Below, one piece after another: positions 12,695-24,220 of a stretch of 64,000 nucleotides of DNA. The stretch is from Trema orientale. Taxonomy: Eukaryota; Streptophyta; Magnoliopsida; Rosales; Cannabaceae. Positions within the stretch are counted from its first letter, which is position 1. Each line of letters starts with the position of its first letter. The position numbers and the translations under genes were made by a program. The notes beneath the pieces are model-generated. The model searched no databases and was not told the origin of the DNA. It saw only the letters and a program-made list of their open reading frames with translations. Location: the NCBI GenBank assembly GCA_002914845.1, contig JXTC01000027.1, forward strand, positions 190,330 through 254,329, given 5' to 3'.

Positions 12695-12875
12695 CTTCAC
12701 AATCATTCAGCGATGTTGAACACAATGAGTCTATCGATAACACGACGACAAATAGGACAAGTATTCTGGTATAGAGTCCAGTCCTCGATTAATATTTAAT
12801 GCACGACATGTGAAATTAATGTATGATTAATTGCAAAGCCTCAAGCTTACAACCTCATATTGCGCTTAGTCTAAA
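12695..12875 (-). pseudogene. RING-H2 finger C-terminal scrap
   Basis: On the minus strand one frame reads EDWTLYQNTCPICRRVIDRL and then a stop at about 12702. NTCPICRR looks like the last cysteine pair of a C3H2C3 RING finger. Upstream, CxH-like residues (SHVVH) are interrupted by stops, so the finger is incomplete. It is a short decayed fragment of an E3-ligase-like gene. The call rests on one motif and could be chance. Confidence 0.4.
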
Positions 12876-13057
12876 CAAATATTAACGCTTACAACCTCAT
12901 CATCTTGTATTGGGCCTTTTCTAACTATTCTTTTCTTTTCTCCACAAATATATGGCCCTCTTTAAGTAAATATCGTACCATATCCCTTCCAAGTAATCGT
13001 ACCATAATCTTTCCAAGCAAGAGTAACACAATATTTCCGAGTAATCATAACACAATG

Positions 13058-13167
13058 CCATCGCATCCAATAGCCACATGACCACGAACATACATGACCA
13101 ATATAGTAGTGTCATCGCATCCAATAGCCACAGGACCACGAACGTACTTAACCAATATAGTAATGTC
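13058..13167. repeat. 54-bp direct tandem repeat, two copies
   Basis: CATCGCATCCAATAGCCACA begins both units, at about 13059 and 13113, followed by GACCACGAAC and CCAATATAGTA. The copies differ at a few positions. Confidence 0.8.
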
Positions 13168-13834
13168 ATGAAAATTAGACAAGGGCTTGCCATTAGAACG
13201 AGGAGAAACCTAAATGTGATATTCAAGTAACGAAGACGGGCCATAACGAAGGGTTAATGAAAATAATATTGACGGAGGTATTCTAGTATATATTTGTCTA
13301 GTTGATAATTGTTACTATGGCCATAGCCATTGGTCAGAGGAATTTGGTACTTTCGAAGACCTTGTAGAAGTAGGTGTTGTGTCCGTACTGGGGGCTAGAG
13401 CATCCTTAATTTAATTCGTTAAGTTTCCTATTGTTATATATTTAGGTTTCCTAATTCTGTTTTGGGAGACTGTACGTAATAGTAGAGACCACTTTCCTAC
13501 TTATGAAAGGCCATTATGTCATGACCTCTATTTGTACTTCCTTAACTTATTTTAATTCCAACTTCTAGCAAGAAAGGAAAGAGAATATTTTTCTATTTCT
13601 TTCCTTTTTGAAACATTTTCAATTGTAATTTTATTCTACTTTCCCTTTATCTTTTCAATTGTATATATTCTTCTTCATTGGTAATTAATAAATATGCCTT
13701 GAGGGAATTGAACATTGTTGAATTGTTGGTAAAATTCAGAAGGTCACTTCACCGAAAACCTATCTAAGACACCAAAATAGAGACCAAGATATTTCTAATT
13801 ACCGTCTATAAGATGATCAATTCATGATCAATAA

Positions 13835-14445
13835 TCCCTTTTTGAAAAAACTTTTAACGTATACGATTATCGAAGTAAAACATCTTGTTGATTGCAAATC
13901 TAGGCCGCCTATTACACATGTCATACACAAATATAAACGTCTAGATATTTTAGCTTTTATTGGATAGAGTCCATCAGTGGAGAACTCATGATCAGAACTT
14001 TGAGATCTCTTTGATTACCAGTCCTCAAGTCTGGTAAGGAAATTAACAAGGCTAGAGCAGAGAGGTTAATTATCGTATACTACAAAAGTCAAATTACTGA
14101 TAGAAATGTGGAATAACAACTAATATGAATATCGCCAACTGGGGCTAGCTCAGTTGGTCCAAGGTTTGAGGGTTGTGTGTGTGTGTTTGGGGGGGTCAGG
14201 GGTTCAAACCTTGGTAGTGTGTGTGTGTGTCATTTTCCTTTAATTTGTAGTAAGTGGTGGTCATTAGTTAAGCTCCACTTTTTTAAAAAAAAAAAACAAC
14301 TAATATGAATATCTAATCAATCTCTTGCGCAAACCCAATTGGATATTGGCAAAAAGACCAACTATACTTAAGGCGCCAGATTGGGGGAAAAAAATGGTGA
14401 AAAACTAGTGCAGTTGCTAAAGTAGTTAAAAAAGTTGGTGTGCTC
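13835..14445 (-). pseudogene. Third CNGC copy, internally deleted remnant
   Basis: Sequence at about 13850-13945 matches the 3' flank of the two CNGC genes (GATTGCAAATCTAGGCC and neighbours; compare about 26705-26760 and 38795-38850). It joins directly at about 13950 to the 5' part of CNGC exon 2. On the minus strand, 14030-13951 reads LEDW, a stop, then SKRSQSSDHEFSTDGLYPIK, matching FEDWKSERSQSSEHDFSVDG of the intact gene. Intron-1-like sequence continues to about 14440 and is interrupted by a SINE. All exons from mid-exon 2 to the end are deleted, and the remaining codons contain a stop, so this copy is dead. Confidence 0.8.
14115..14313 (+). mobile_element. tRNA-derived SINE with 19-bp target duplication
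   Basis: The body, 14134-14294, carries an RNA polymerase III A box (TAGCTCAGTTGG at 14146-14157) and a B box (GGTTCAAACC near 14203), then GT-rich and T-rich sequence and an A-rich tail. It is flanked by identical 19-bp copies of AACAACTAATATGAATATC at 14115-14133 and 14295-14313. These are the hallmarks of a SINE that inserted by target-primed reverse transcription. It sits inside the third CNGC remnant. Confidence 0.92.
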
Positions 14446-15000
14446 TCGTATTGGGATAAATTATAAAATAGAGTAGAATTTTGCTCATTATTGGACTATC
14501 TCTAGTACAAATGCAATTGTAAACGCAGTATTTAGTAAAAAGGTTGCAAAATGCTAAATTTGATCGATACCAAATTTTAATTTTGTTCCAATACTCGGTG
14601 TTATTTTTTGCTTTTTATTGTTAAATAATTAATGAGGCAATAATAACTATTAGCAACTATCAGCATTGGTATGCATTATTAAATATTTGGAATTATAAAA
14701 TCGTAACTTTGCAAATAAAAAGATACTTTAATTAACTGTCACAATTAGCAAATACTATTGGCAACAAGGCAAATGTCAAAAATGACAAAAAGAGAAGATA
14801 ATACTGCATTAGAGAAAGATTTTGTGCTCAATGCTAAATCATAACATTAGCACATTGATTTAGAACTTCAAAGAAGTGCTCTTTTGACTTATTGTGAATG
14901 TTCATAAATTCTTATAATTTGGCATTTTGTACCGCTAAATAGCTATCTCATTCCATTTATTATTTGATTATTGTCGCTTGAAATATTGTTGTTGTCTACT
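14446..15000. other. AT-rich spacer
   Basis: No gene or clear repeat boundary is supported in this stretch. Confidence 0.5.
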
Positions 15001-15079
15001 TTTATTCTTCTGTTGCCTTGTTCTTGTCGTATTATAAAAATATTCGTCGTTTGAAATGCTATTGTCGTTTACAGCATTT

Positions 15080-15180
15080 TTGCCCTGTCTCCCTTTCTGT
15101 TACGTTGTCGTTTAGTACTTATTGTGGTTTCCCAATGTGATTGTCGTTTCATGTTTTGCTGACGTGCTCCTTTTCATGCA
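15080..15180. repeat. TTGTCGTTT-rich dispersed repeat, copy 1
   Basis: This segment (CTCCCTTTCTGTTACGTTGTC and following) is similar to 25880-25980. Copy 1 lies about 0.6 kb from the third CNGC remnant and copy 2 lies beside the CNGC exon 7 scrap. Confidence 0.6.
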
Positions 15181-15344
15181 GTTCTACTCTCTCTACTTTC
15201 TCAATTCGTTGCTGACTTTAACTATAGTTTCAATATGTTAATGCGCTTTTCATTTTTCTCTTACGAATATTTATATTAAACGAAACCATAGTGATCTTGT
15301 ACTGCTCGTGATTTGTGATACCGATACTGTGATAGCCAGTACAT

Positions 15345-15767
15345 ATAGCCATAATTTCTTTTCTTTGGTGAAAAAAGAGTTACAGGATTAGAAGTGGCAT
15401 ATTCCTATAACTTCTGCGTCGATTAATGAATCTCTTTCGAAATGAATTGCCCATAAATCTCTGCTACCGCAGTAATTGCGTCTCGAATTGAAGACTTTTT
15501 AATCGAGGGAGAGAGCATCTTACCATCCGCATGTTAGTACGGTGGTAATACGCCATCATTTACTCCATAGGCAAATTCACGCCTTAATTTACTTATGGAG
15601 AAAGTAAGTGAATAGAGGAAGTAAGGCTTCCTCGACCTGTAGAGACTATCCATATTGGTGCCATTTATTATATCAGCCAGCTGTTTCAAAAACAGGAAAA
15701 GGGAACAGAGGAAGAATATTCCAAGAAAATTGTATGAATTTAGTTTAACTCTCAGCCAATTTTCCAT
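15345..15767 (-). pseudogene. Unrecognised coding-like remnant
   Basis: On the minus strand a 77-codon open frame (15767-15534) begins MENWLRVKLNSYNFLGIFFL, has a strongly hydrophobic stretch (LGIFFLCSLFLFL) and ends YGVNDGVLPPY. Past its stop the same frame goes on with protein-like sequence (DGKMLSPSIKKSSIRDAITA, then VAEIYGQFISKEIH), interrupted by further stops. I do not recognise the family. The composition looks like a decayed gene rather than noise, but this is a weak judgement. Confidence 0.3.
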
Positions 15768-16019
15768 ATGTATTAATTAACTATTTCATATGTGCTCCTC
15801 ATCATTAACTATTTGGCTTTGTATGCCCGCTTCCCTTTTAACTTTTTAATGTTAGGACCACACTGCTTGACAGGAGATATTTACTCTTTCTCTGTATGTT
15901 TCTGCATTGGGAACATAAGGTTTTTCCGCGTTTATTTGTATGTTCATATATACAATACACATTGTTTTGGGGGTACAAATTGGATTGGAGATGGATGATG
16001 GACTATACATTAGGAACAT

Positions 16020-16405
16020 CATGGGATATGACTTGGAGTGATTATGTACAATTATGCCAATGAGACCCGCACTAGTGAAACTGGATCAAATAACTACTTA
16101 AGATGTCCCCGCCCCCCCCAACAAAAAAAAGACTTGTTGACAACTCATGGGATATGCCTTGGAGTGATTGTGTACAATTATGCATGTACAATTATGCCAA
16201 TGAGACCCACACTAGTGAAACTGGATCAAATAACTACTTAAGATGCTCTCCCAACAAAAAAAAGGCTTGTTGACAACTCATGGGATACGGCTTAGAGTGA
16301 TTGTGTACAATTATGCCAATGAGACCCGCACTAGTGAAACTGGATCAAATAACTTAAGATGCGCCCCCCCTCCCTCCCCCCTTCTCCCAACAAAAAAAAG
16401 ACTTG
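16020..16405. repeat. Three tandem copies of a ~126-bp unit
   Basis: Units begin CATGGGATA at 16020, 16146 and 16279. Each contains GTACAATTATGCCAATGAGA, ACTAGTGAAACTGGATCAAA, a C-rich patch and CAACAAAAAAA. Copy 2 has an extra internal repeat of GTACAATTATG. No coding capacity is seen. Origin is unknown; it may belong to a retroelement leader. Confidence 0.85.
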
Positions 16406-16507
16406 TTCAGGCCCAAATTTAATTAAAGCACACAAAAGTCCATTGGGCTTGCTTGAAAATTAAATAGCTCATCTGAGCATGCTTCGAATGATGGAAAGGA
16501 AATATAT

Positions 16508-17500
16508 CAAGGCTATGTTTGATTCACTGGAATAGGCCTTGAAATGGAAACACTATTCCAATAAAAGGCCCATTTCTGTGTTTGGTTTGTAATTTGGAAT
16601 AAGAAATTCTAATTCCTTTGTAATTACAATTTCATCACTCAGTTGATTTAGGATTACATAAATTTACCTAATGAATTAAGTTTCCATTCGTGACTGATAC
16701 CTAAAAAGAATAAAGTTACCCTTTTTTCCCTAAAACACTGTCTCTCTCAATTGTTTATATCAATTTTAGTATTAGAATGTTGTTAGTTCCAGTTCTAGAA
16801 ATGGCATGATTAGAACAACTCAAGGAGGAGCTTTTTTTGAAATAACATATCCAGGACTAGATGTATACATCTAGCACTGGAGTTATGGTTCCAGATCTGG
16901 AAACAATGATTATTTTATATGCATATTTCTCATTTTTTTTTCATTTTTTTTCATAATATTAGAACATCCATTTCATTTTTTCTTTCATAATATTAGAACA
17001 TCCAAAGTCACACATATATGCAGGTATTAATAATAGTTATACAACTATCTTGATATCTTAAATATATACAAGTATTAATAATAGTTAAACAACTATCACT
17101 TTTTTTAATTATTTAAAAGTTAAATAAACAGATTTAACATAGTATAATTTTTATCCATTTTGATTTCAATAATATGAATTAATTATTTAATATTATTAAA
17201 TAATTGAAAATAAATTATAATTTTTTACCCAATAAAATTAGATATTGATAAATATAAATGTACACATAGTTGACCAAAAAAAAAATATGTACCAAATTTT
17301 AAAAGTTTAGGTATTTTAGTCAATATACTACGAATTCTAATATATTCCAATGTATAACCAAACAAAGTAATTTTTATTCTCATACTGATTCCTATGTTCA
17401 ACCAAACAATGGAATATCATTCTGATTCCTATTCTGATTCCATTCCATTACGATTCCCAATATGATTCTAATTCTATTCTGCGAACCAAATACCTCCCAA
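16508..17500. mobile_element. Non-autonomous DNA transposon, ~1 kb
   Basis: The left end reads GGCTATGTTTGATTCACTGG and the right end reads CTGCGAACCAAATACCTCCC, which are imperfect inverted copies. Inside, ATTCCAAT/ATTGGAAT-type motifs are repeated in both orientations near each end. No coding region is seen. The superfamily is uncertain (Harbinger- or hAT-like). Confidence 0.5.
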
Positions 17501-18720
17501 ATGTTTATACCTATTAGCTAACATCAGAATTGCTTGGTTTGGTATAAAGGAATTAGATTCACCAGCTTTACAAAGCCCAAGCCCAAACCATTGACCACAA
17601 GTAACAGTAAAAGAAGCATCATGATCACCATGGTTTCATATAAGCCCATAAGCCCAAAATGTTTGACTTCTTCATTCAAAAGCCCAATCAACTTGATCTC
17701 AAGTAACAATCAAGAGAAAAGGACATAGATAGGACTAATTTTGGGCCAAAATGACTTTTTTATGTATTTTTTTAAAATGACATTTTTGGGAGTATTAAGA
17801 ACCTTTTTGACCTATGGTTAAGAGCTTCTTGACTATGAAAGATTCCTAAATAATAGTTTTTTCATGATTAAGAAGCTCTTGACTTACGGTCAAGACTTCC
17901 TTGACACTCTTAAACGTGTCACTTTTAAAAAAATGCACAAAAATATCATTTCGGCCCAAGTGAGTCCTATCCATGTCATTTTCTCAACAATCAACTATCA
18001 TCTCTTCAACGACCAACTACCACCTTTCCAACAACGAACTAAGTGCCTCCAGCTACTTAACTTCCACCCATTTCCCACATCTATAAATGGGAGAGTTTAT
18101 AAGAAAGAAAAAGCGGGTAACGGAAGGGAAGAGAAACACAAAAAGCAGAAAGGGGCAAGTGAACGTGGAGATAAGGGAGAAGGAAAGGAAAAATAGAAAA
18201 AGAGAGAGTAAATAAGTAAGCGATCAAATAGCTTACTTCGTATAGGAGACCTTATTCTCTAAATAATATGGAGAGCCCACAGTTAGAATGAAGATAAAAA
18301 ATAGTAGCAGATTAAATTTATGGAGTGATTAGAACACAAAAGTTGATAATACTTGTATTCGGTATCACTAAGTGAGGGAGTCGATCTCCAGTTATTGCTT
18401 CAAGTTCTTAGATTGTGGGAGTTGTACTGTCCTCATCGAATCCTTTGACATTGTTTCCTTCATTTTTTTTCATTAATTAATTTAAGCATCTCAATTTCAC
18501 CCTAAGTAACAGATATATTCCTTATTGTAAAATGCATATTTTTATCTAAGTTTTATAGATGCTTATTTCTTTATGATTAATAATATTAAATTTTACGTAT
18601 AAACTAAGCTACTCGTTGTCTTGTGAAATAAGATTTTTTTGTGTACATCACATTTTGTAGACACCTTAGTTTATTATCACGATTACTATCTAATATGAAT
18701 GCATATAATATATATACATA
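17501..18720. other. Intergenic spacer, no gene seen
   Basis: Two open frames (17534-17728 and 17864-18196) are low-complexity, Lys/Ser-rich and have no domain. I do not regard them as genes. Confidence 0.5.
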
Positions 18721-18724
18721 TGAG

Positions 18725-19140
18725 CACCAATCCAGCAAGTATTTTTTTTTATCTATATATAGGTATCGTTTTGGTCAATTAAAATTTATCATGCACATTT
18801 TTATATATTAAAAAGTAAGAGAGAGAAATAATATTAATGATGTACGTCTTTTCATACACATCATTTTAGCTGTTAGAGATGGTAAAAAAAAATACCTATA
18901 CATAAGTTAAAAAAAATACCTACTAGATTGACAACCAATATATATCGTTTTGGCCAATTAAAATTTATTATGCACATCTTTTTATAATAATAAATAAGAG
19001 AAAGAAATAACATTAATGATGTACGTCTTTTCATGCACATCATTATAATCGTTGGATCACTGTTGGATGATGATCCAACAGTTAAAAAAAATACCTATAC
19101 ATAGGTGAAAAAAAAATACTTACTAGATTGACAACCATAT
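18725..19140. mobile_element. Two adjacent MITEs of one family (copies 1 and 2)
   Basis: Both copies contain CATTAATGATG(T)ACGTCTTTTCAT, AAAATTTAT(C/T)ATGCACAT and end in AAAAAATACCTATACATA then CTAGATTGACAACC. The outer left end is CACCAATCCAGCAAGTATTT, the inverted counterpart. The same family occurs at about 26360-26535 (inverted) and 36462-36690, and a divergent copy at about 56760-56955. Confidence 0.75.
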
Positions 19141-19686
19141 ATACATATATAGACATAAGTCTACACACGGATAATACTTGATTTCATTTCATTTTTTGAT
19201 TGAATTAATTAATTTTCATAACATAACAGATATACATATATAATATATCTATATATGTGATTAGCAAACTTATTAATTGTATTTACAGTAAAAGATCTTA
19301 AAATAACATTGAAAACCAACTTCGGCATAAAATTGTCTGTTACTTACTTAATGAATATATATCTATTTGAATCATTATAAATATTTCTTCTTATAATTGC
19401 ATATTTTAAAAATATTTCGAAAATATATGTCCTAAATTCGTTTTAATTATTTTTGAATAAATTATTATATGTAAACGACGTGTCTCATTACTAAAACGAC
19501 ACATAAAATAATATGACACGTAGCCTAACATGAAACTATATAACACATGCGTAGAAAATTAATATTGATCGTATCATGATATGCTGCAAATACATTGACT
19601 ATTCAACCAGTGCCTTATCTACCTTATATTTGACCATTTGACTCGTTTATGAATTCTTTATCTGGTAACCACCAATAAATGCGTAC

Positions 19687-20274
19687 TACATCAGTAGGAA
19701 TGGCAATATAACCCACGGTTATGGGTATCCGTAGTTATCCTATCCGAACGAGGTGGAAAAAAATCGTTCAAAAGGGAAAAATGACCAGGGCGGAGAATAA
19801 CCGCACTGTTAATATGTGAGTATAATGCGGGGATGGTATTAGCATAATCCGTACCGTACCCGCCCTGATATATATATTTACATAGAAAAATTATTATACA
19901 TATAAATATCTATTTAATTTTACACTATTTATATTCTTATATCTTTGGTAAAATAATGAATTTAGAGAGTTATATGTACTTATATATTTAAATTTTAGAA
20001 TTTAAAAATTATTAGTATATTATTGTGTTTAATATTTTGTTAATTATGAAAAGAATTTAGTATTTTCATCTTAATTTGTTTAGTATTTTATTATTATCAA
20101 TGGGTAATGGGTGACCACGGTTTTTTCTGTTATCCGTTCGTTAATACCTGCACTGTCCTCACATCCAAAAAAATGGTTAATGGGGTGGGTATGGTATTGG
20201 ATTATCTTTCAGGGATGGGGATGATAATTAAAAAACTGTCCTCGATTCGTCCCATTGCTATTCCTATACATCAA
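19687..20274. mobile_element. hAT-type non-autonomous element with 8-bp target duplication
   Basis: The element, 19695-20266, starts TAGGAATGGCAAT and ends ATTGCTATTCCTA, giving inverted termini. It is flanked by TACATCAG (19687-19694) and TACATCAA (20267-20274), a 7-of-8 match as expected for hAT. Near both ends there are GGGTATCCG/GTTATCCG-type repeats. An open frame at 20107-20349 within it has no transposase similarity. Confidence 0.8.
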
Positions 20275-20777
20275 CATCTGATTCAGTCCAAAACAGTAGT
20301 ACCTACTGCTCAACATGGCATGCATAACGTTCCCCCACAGACCCAGTAATACATATACTATATATATTTTCGTAATTAAGGGAATACTAAAATTGATGCA
20401 TTTAATCTAAACTCTAAAGCACAGAAAAGTGATACTCGTTCTAATTTTGGTGTGAAAATATTTGTGAGACACAATATTGATCCTTCCAATCTCGTAATTC
20501 ATTTATAGTTACCCTTTAAATGGTGCTCATGTGGCAAAAAAAAAAAAAAAAACATTGGTGTGCTGCTGCTCATCCTGTTTCTCTCTTGCACAATCTCAGC
20601 CATTGATGCTCTAATTATATTTTTTTTCCCTTACAGAAAAAGAAATTGTTAGAAACGACTTAGGACTTAGATTCACTTCCAGTTTTTTGTTTAAATAAAT
20701 TGAAAATAGAAGTAAAAGTTTTGTTTTAGTTTTCAATTTTTATAAATAAGAAACATGCTTGGCAAACTTTATTTCAA

Positions 20778-20995
20778 TACTTGTTTCCAAAAACAATAAA
20801 GTGCAAATAATAAGAAAAAAGAAGTCATATAGATTTATATTTGTATATGTACATACATATATGTATATATGCACTTGTGTACAAATATACTTGTTTCCAA
20901 AAATAATGAAGTGCAAATAATGAGAAAAAAGTCATATAGACTTATATTTGTATATATACATACATATATGTATATATGCACTTGTGTACAAATAT
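20778..20995. repeat. 110-bp direct tandem duplication
   Basis: TACTTGTTTCCAAAAA begins both units (20778 and 20888). Each unit ends TATATGCACTTGTGTACAAA. The copies differ by a few bases and a 3-bp deletion. Confidence 0.9.
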
Positions 20996-22207
20996 TAGTA
21001 TGTTCTTTTATTTTTGAAATTTGTTTTAAAAAGACAAAGAGCTTGCTTGGTTTCATTTCCACTTTGTGTTTTTTGTTTATTTAAATAAAAAAATGAAAAT
21101 ATTTTGTTAAAATCTGCTTGGATATTTTATTTTCACTTTCTATTTTTTAAAATTGTTACCACTATTTTGAAAAAAACTGATAATAGAAAAAAATTGATAC
21201 TATTATTTTAAAAAGCCTCTGAGTCTCTTTACTTTTACACACGGAGCAAGCCTTGGCCACTCTATACTCTGGCAATTGTTTGTCTCCTCTGACGACCGAC
21301 TTCTCCTCCGGCAATTGCTTGTCTCCTCCGGTCAACGTCTTCCCCTCTGACGACTTTCTTCTATCCCGGTGAGATTCTTTTTTCGAATTTCTTTAGCTAT
21401 TGTACGATTCAGATCTGAATATATGTATGTATATATATATATATACATACACGAGATATTTTTTTTGGTATTTTCTGGGTATGAGAGCAGACCATATATG
21501 TATGTGTATATATATAAATATATGAGAGCAGACCACATTTTATTGTTTAAGAGCAATGTATAATCACCATGCACCGTTGGATTCCTTTGTTTTGTGCCCA
21601 TTGTGTATGATTTCCTTGTTCATTTTTTGTAAATTTGTGGTTGATATGCTGAATTGATTATTAAAGCAAGTAAAGTATTTGATAAAATGCTTGAGAGAAA
21701 ATTGGGTCACTTTGTCACTCACGAAAAGGGTTTTTTGAACTAGGCTAGTTTTGTGAGTTTTAGGTGCTTTTAAGAAGTGTGCTTTGTTGTTTAGTTACTT
21801 AATCTTGGGTTTTTTTGAATGAAATGGCTGCTTATTTACTTCATTGTTGGGTCTGTATACAGAAATGGGACTTAAGAAAAAAAATGTTTGCTTTAGTTGT
21901 ATATGAATGGAATTATAATTGAGTTTCATGTTGCTTGGTGTCAAATTGACATGGGAGTCTTTCATTTAACAGCTTAACAATGAATTCTTATAGAAAATCC
22001 ACAGTTGAGATGAACCCATTTCTCTAATTTTATCATAGTGCAGAGGACTCTGGACAATTTTTGCAAGAGACCCATGAAATAAACCTGAAAAAAAGAAAGT
22101 ACTAAATTTTTTTGCTAACCAAGCTATATATGGAACGTTTTGAAGATTAATTTACTTCTTTATATGTATTCTTTATTGTAATGACTAGTCAATTTTATAT
22201 TTTATAG

Positions 22208-23025
22208 AATTGTGTTGGAGCTATTGACGGAACTCATGTGTCAGCACATGTTCCAATCAATGACTAAATATTATATCATGGAAGAAAAGTAGTGCCTACT
22301 CAAAATATTATGTGTGCATATTCATTTAATATGCGATTTACCTATATTCTTGCGGGATGGGAAGGGATAGCAAATGATAGAAGAATTCTTCAAGAGTTTG
22401 TGGCAAATCCTGAAAATGGGTTTCCTATGCCAATACTTGGTAAGATGGTTATGAACTTTAATGTGAGTTTGAACTTATTAAAATTATATATTTCCATAAA
22501 TTAACACTAACATAAACTGTCTTTCATATAGGAAAATAATATCTTGTTGACTCTGGGTATACTAATATGCTTGGTTTTCTTGCCCCATATCGCGGAGAGA
22601 GGTACTATAGAAGTCAGTTTGAAAGAGGTCGTCCTCAAGGTCAAAAAGAGCTTTTTAATTATTCACATTCCTCACTCAGAATAACTATTGAGCGGTGTTT
22701 CAGAGTACTAAAAGCTCGTTTTCCTATCTTGAAGCAAATGGCTCCATATGACTTAAGCACACAACGATATATTATGATAGCTTGTTGTACTATTCACAAT
22801 TTTATTAGGAGTAATGCTACTAGAGATGAATTATTTGATGGAATTGATACTAGTAGTTATGAAAGAAGGATAAATAATACAGAGGAGGCAGCTAATACAT
22901 CTCAAAGTGCTAGTGCATCTCAAGATGTTGTTCAGTTAAACATTACCCAAACTCAATTGCGTTATATGGCCAATATTCGTGATAATATTGCTAGGCATAT
23001 GTGGAAAAGATATCGACAAAATTAA
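22208..23025 (+). pseudogene. Broken Harbinger (DDE_Tnp_4 / HARBI1-like) transposase, C-terminal part
   Basis: The translation NCVGAIDGTHVSAHVPIND then RKVVPTQNIMCAYSFNMRF and LAGWEGIANDRRILQEF is the first half of the catalytic core. An intron at about 22442-22531 is followed by YLVDSGYTNMLGFLAPYRGE and HSSLRITIERCFRVLKARFP, then IACCTIHNFIRSNATRDE. The acidic triad is visible: D in AIDGTH, D in LVDSGY, E in TIERCF. Two in-frame TAA codons break it, at about 22264 (after VPIND) and about 22537 (just before YLVD). The longest intact piece is 22567-23025. The N-terminal part and the MYB-like partner protein are not seen, so it is not autonomous now. Confidence 0.88.
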
Positions 23026-23739
23026 TAGTTCTTATTTGTTATTAGAAACTTTTTGATTCTATTTTTTTTTTTCATAGACATAATGAGTTATTGGAAGATG
23101 ATTTTTATATCTTTTTTAGGAACATTTTTTGTCAAAAATATACATATTCGTCTATATATGTAGCTATATATGAGTGTATATATTTATCTATGAATCTATA
23201 TATGAATACATATAGAACTACACATGGGTGTATATATATATATTATATATAAGCATATAAATATGTGTATATATAAATTTACATATATATGCCAACGTAA
23301 ATGTAAACGTGTATAATTTAGATATTTACTATTTTCAAGCTATGCATTTCTTTTAATAAATTTAGTATTTCTCTTAGTAAATTTTAAAAACAGAAAGTGA
23401 AAATAAAATTTGCTAATCATATTTCTGTTTTTTATTTTTAAAAACAGAAAGTGAAAACAAAATTTACAAATCATATTTTTTGTTTTTTAAATTTGAAAAT
23501 AGAAACAAAATTTTCACTTTCAATTTTCAATTTAAAAAAACAAAATACTGGAAGTGAATCCAAGCAACCCCAAATATATTAGAAATTTTTTGTTACCATT
23601 TTTTTTTTGAAATTTTTGATTTTTAAAAACAAAAAACAAAAACATGGTTGTGAAGCAAACTTTCCATATTTTTTTTTTCATTTTTCTGTTTAAAAAAACA
23701 AAAAACAAAAAATAAAAATGAATCCAAACAAGCTCTTAA

Positions 23740-24120
23740 TTTTAAAACTGTGCATTGGGAAGAAACAAAGTCCTTTGATAAAGCAAGGCAAGGCTTTAAT
23801 TGCCATAATATTCATGCCAGCCAACCCAGCACAAGTGCTATTGGTTAGAGCTCTCTTTCCTCTGCTATTCTATTTTGTGCAGTGATTTTCTTGTATTGCA
23901 CGGATACCATTTTCAAAATTCTTACCTTAATAGCTTCTAACGCACTCTCTTTAAGTCTCTTTCTAACGCACTCTCTTTAAGTCTCTTTCTATAGCTACAC
24001 CCCTTTCCATTTCAAGCTTAACAGAGTTCAGGTCAAGTCAACAAAGGTGCTTTTGTTTCAGGCGTCTCTGCACAAACCTTTGTTTTCTCTTTCATTAACT
24101 AGCTAGGCCCTCTCTTTGTT
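23740..24120. other. Intergenic spacer
   Basis: A direct duplication of about 25 bp (TCTAACGCACTCTCTTTAAG) occurs at about 23936 and 23961. No gene is supported. Confidence 0.5.
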
Positions 24121-24128
24121 TCTCCATC

Positions 24129-24138
24129 CTCTATATAA
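24129..24138 (+). promoter_or_regulatory. Possible TATA box
   Basis: CTATATAATG lies about 90 bp before an ATG at 24221 that opens a short unrecognised frame. The spacing suits a plant core promoter, but the downstream frame is not confirmed as a gene. Confidence 0.3.
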
Positions 24139-24220
24139 TGAGGAGTCTTGGACTCTGGTCTTCTTCACTCACCCAAAGAAGAACCCTTAAGTTTTTATTT
24201 CTTCCTGATTCAGTTCCTCC

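Larger units (their letters stand above)
20660..23570 (+). mobile_element. PIF/Harbinger-like element with nested or duplicated ends
   Basis: The left end (GGACTTAGATTCACTTCCAG at about 20662-20681, then TTGAAAATAGAAGTAAAAG) is matched in inverse at 23505-23570 (CTGGAAGTGAATCCAAGCAA). A second inverted pair lies at about 21039 (GAGCTTGCTTGGTTTCATTT) and 23710-23737 (AAATGAATCCAAACAAGCTC), suggesting nested insertion or duplicated termini. The interior carries a broken Harbinger transposase. I could not fix a TWA target duplication. Confidence 0.6.

Noticed and set aside
14134-14210. Functional tRNA gene
   Set aside because: A and B boxes are present, but there is no cloverleaf, the spacing is stretched by GT repeats and the block is flanked by a target duplication, so it is a SINE head.
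17864-18196. 110-codon + strand frame
   Set aside because: Low-complexity Lys/Glu/Gly tail from purine-rich DNA and no recognisable motif.
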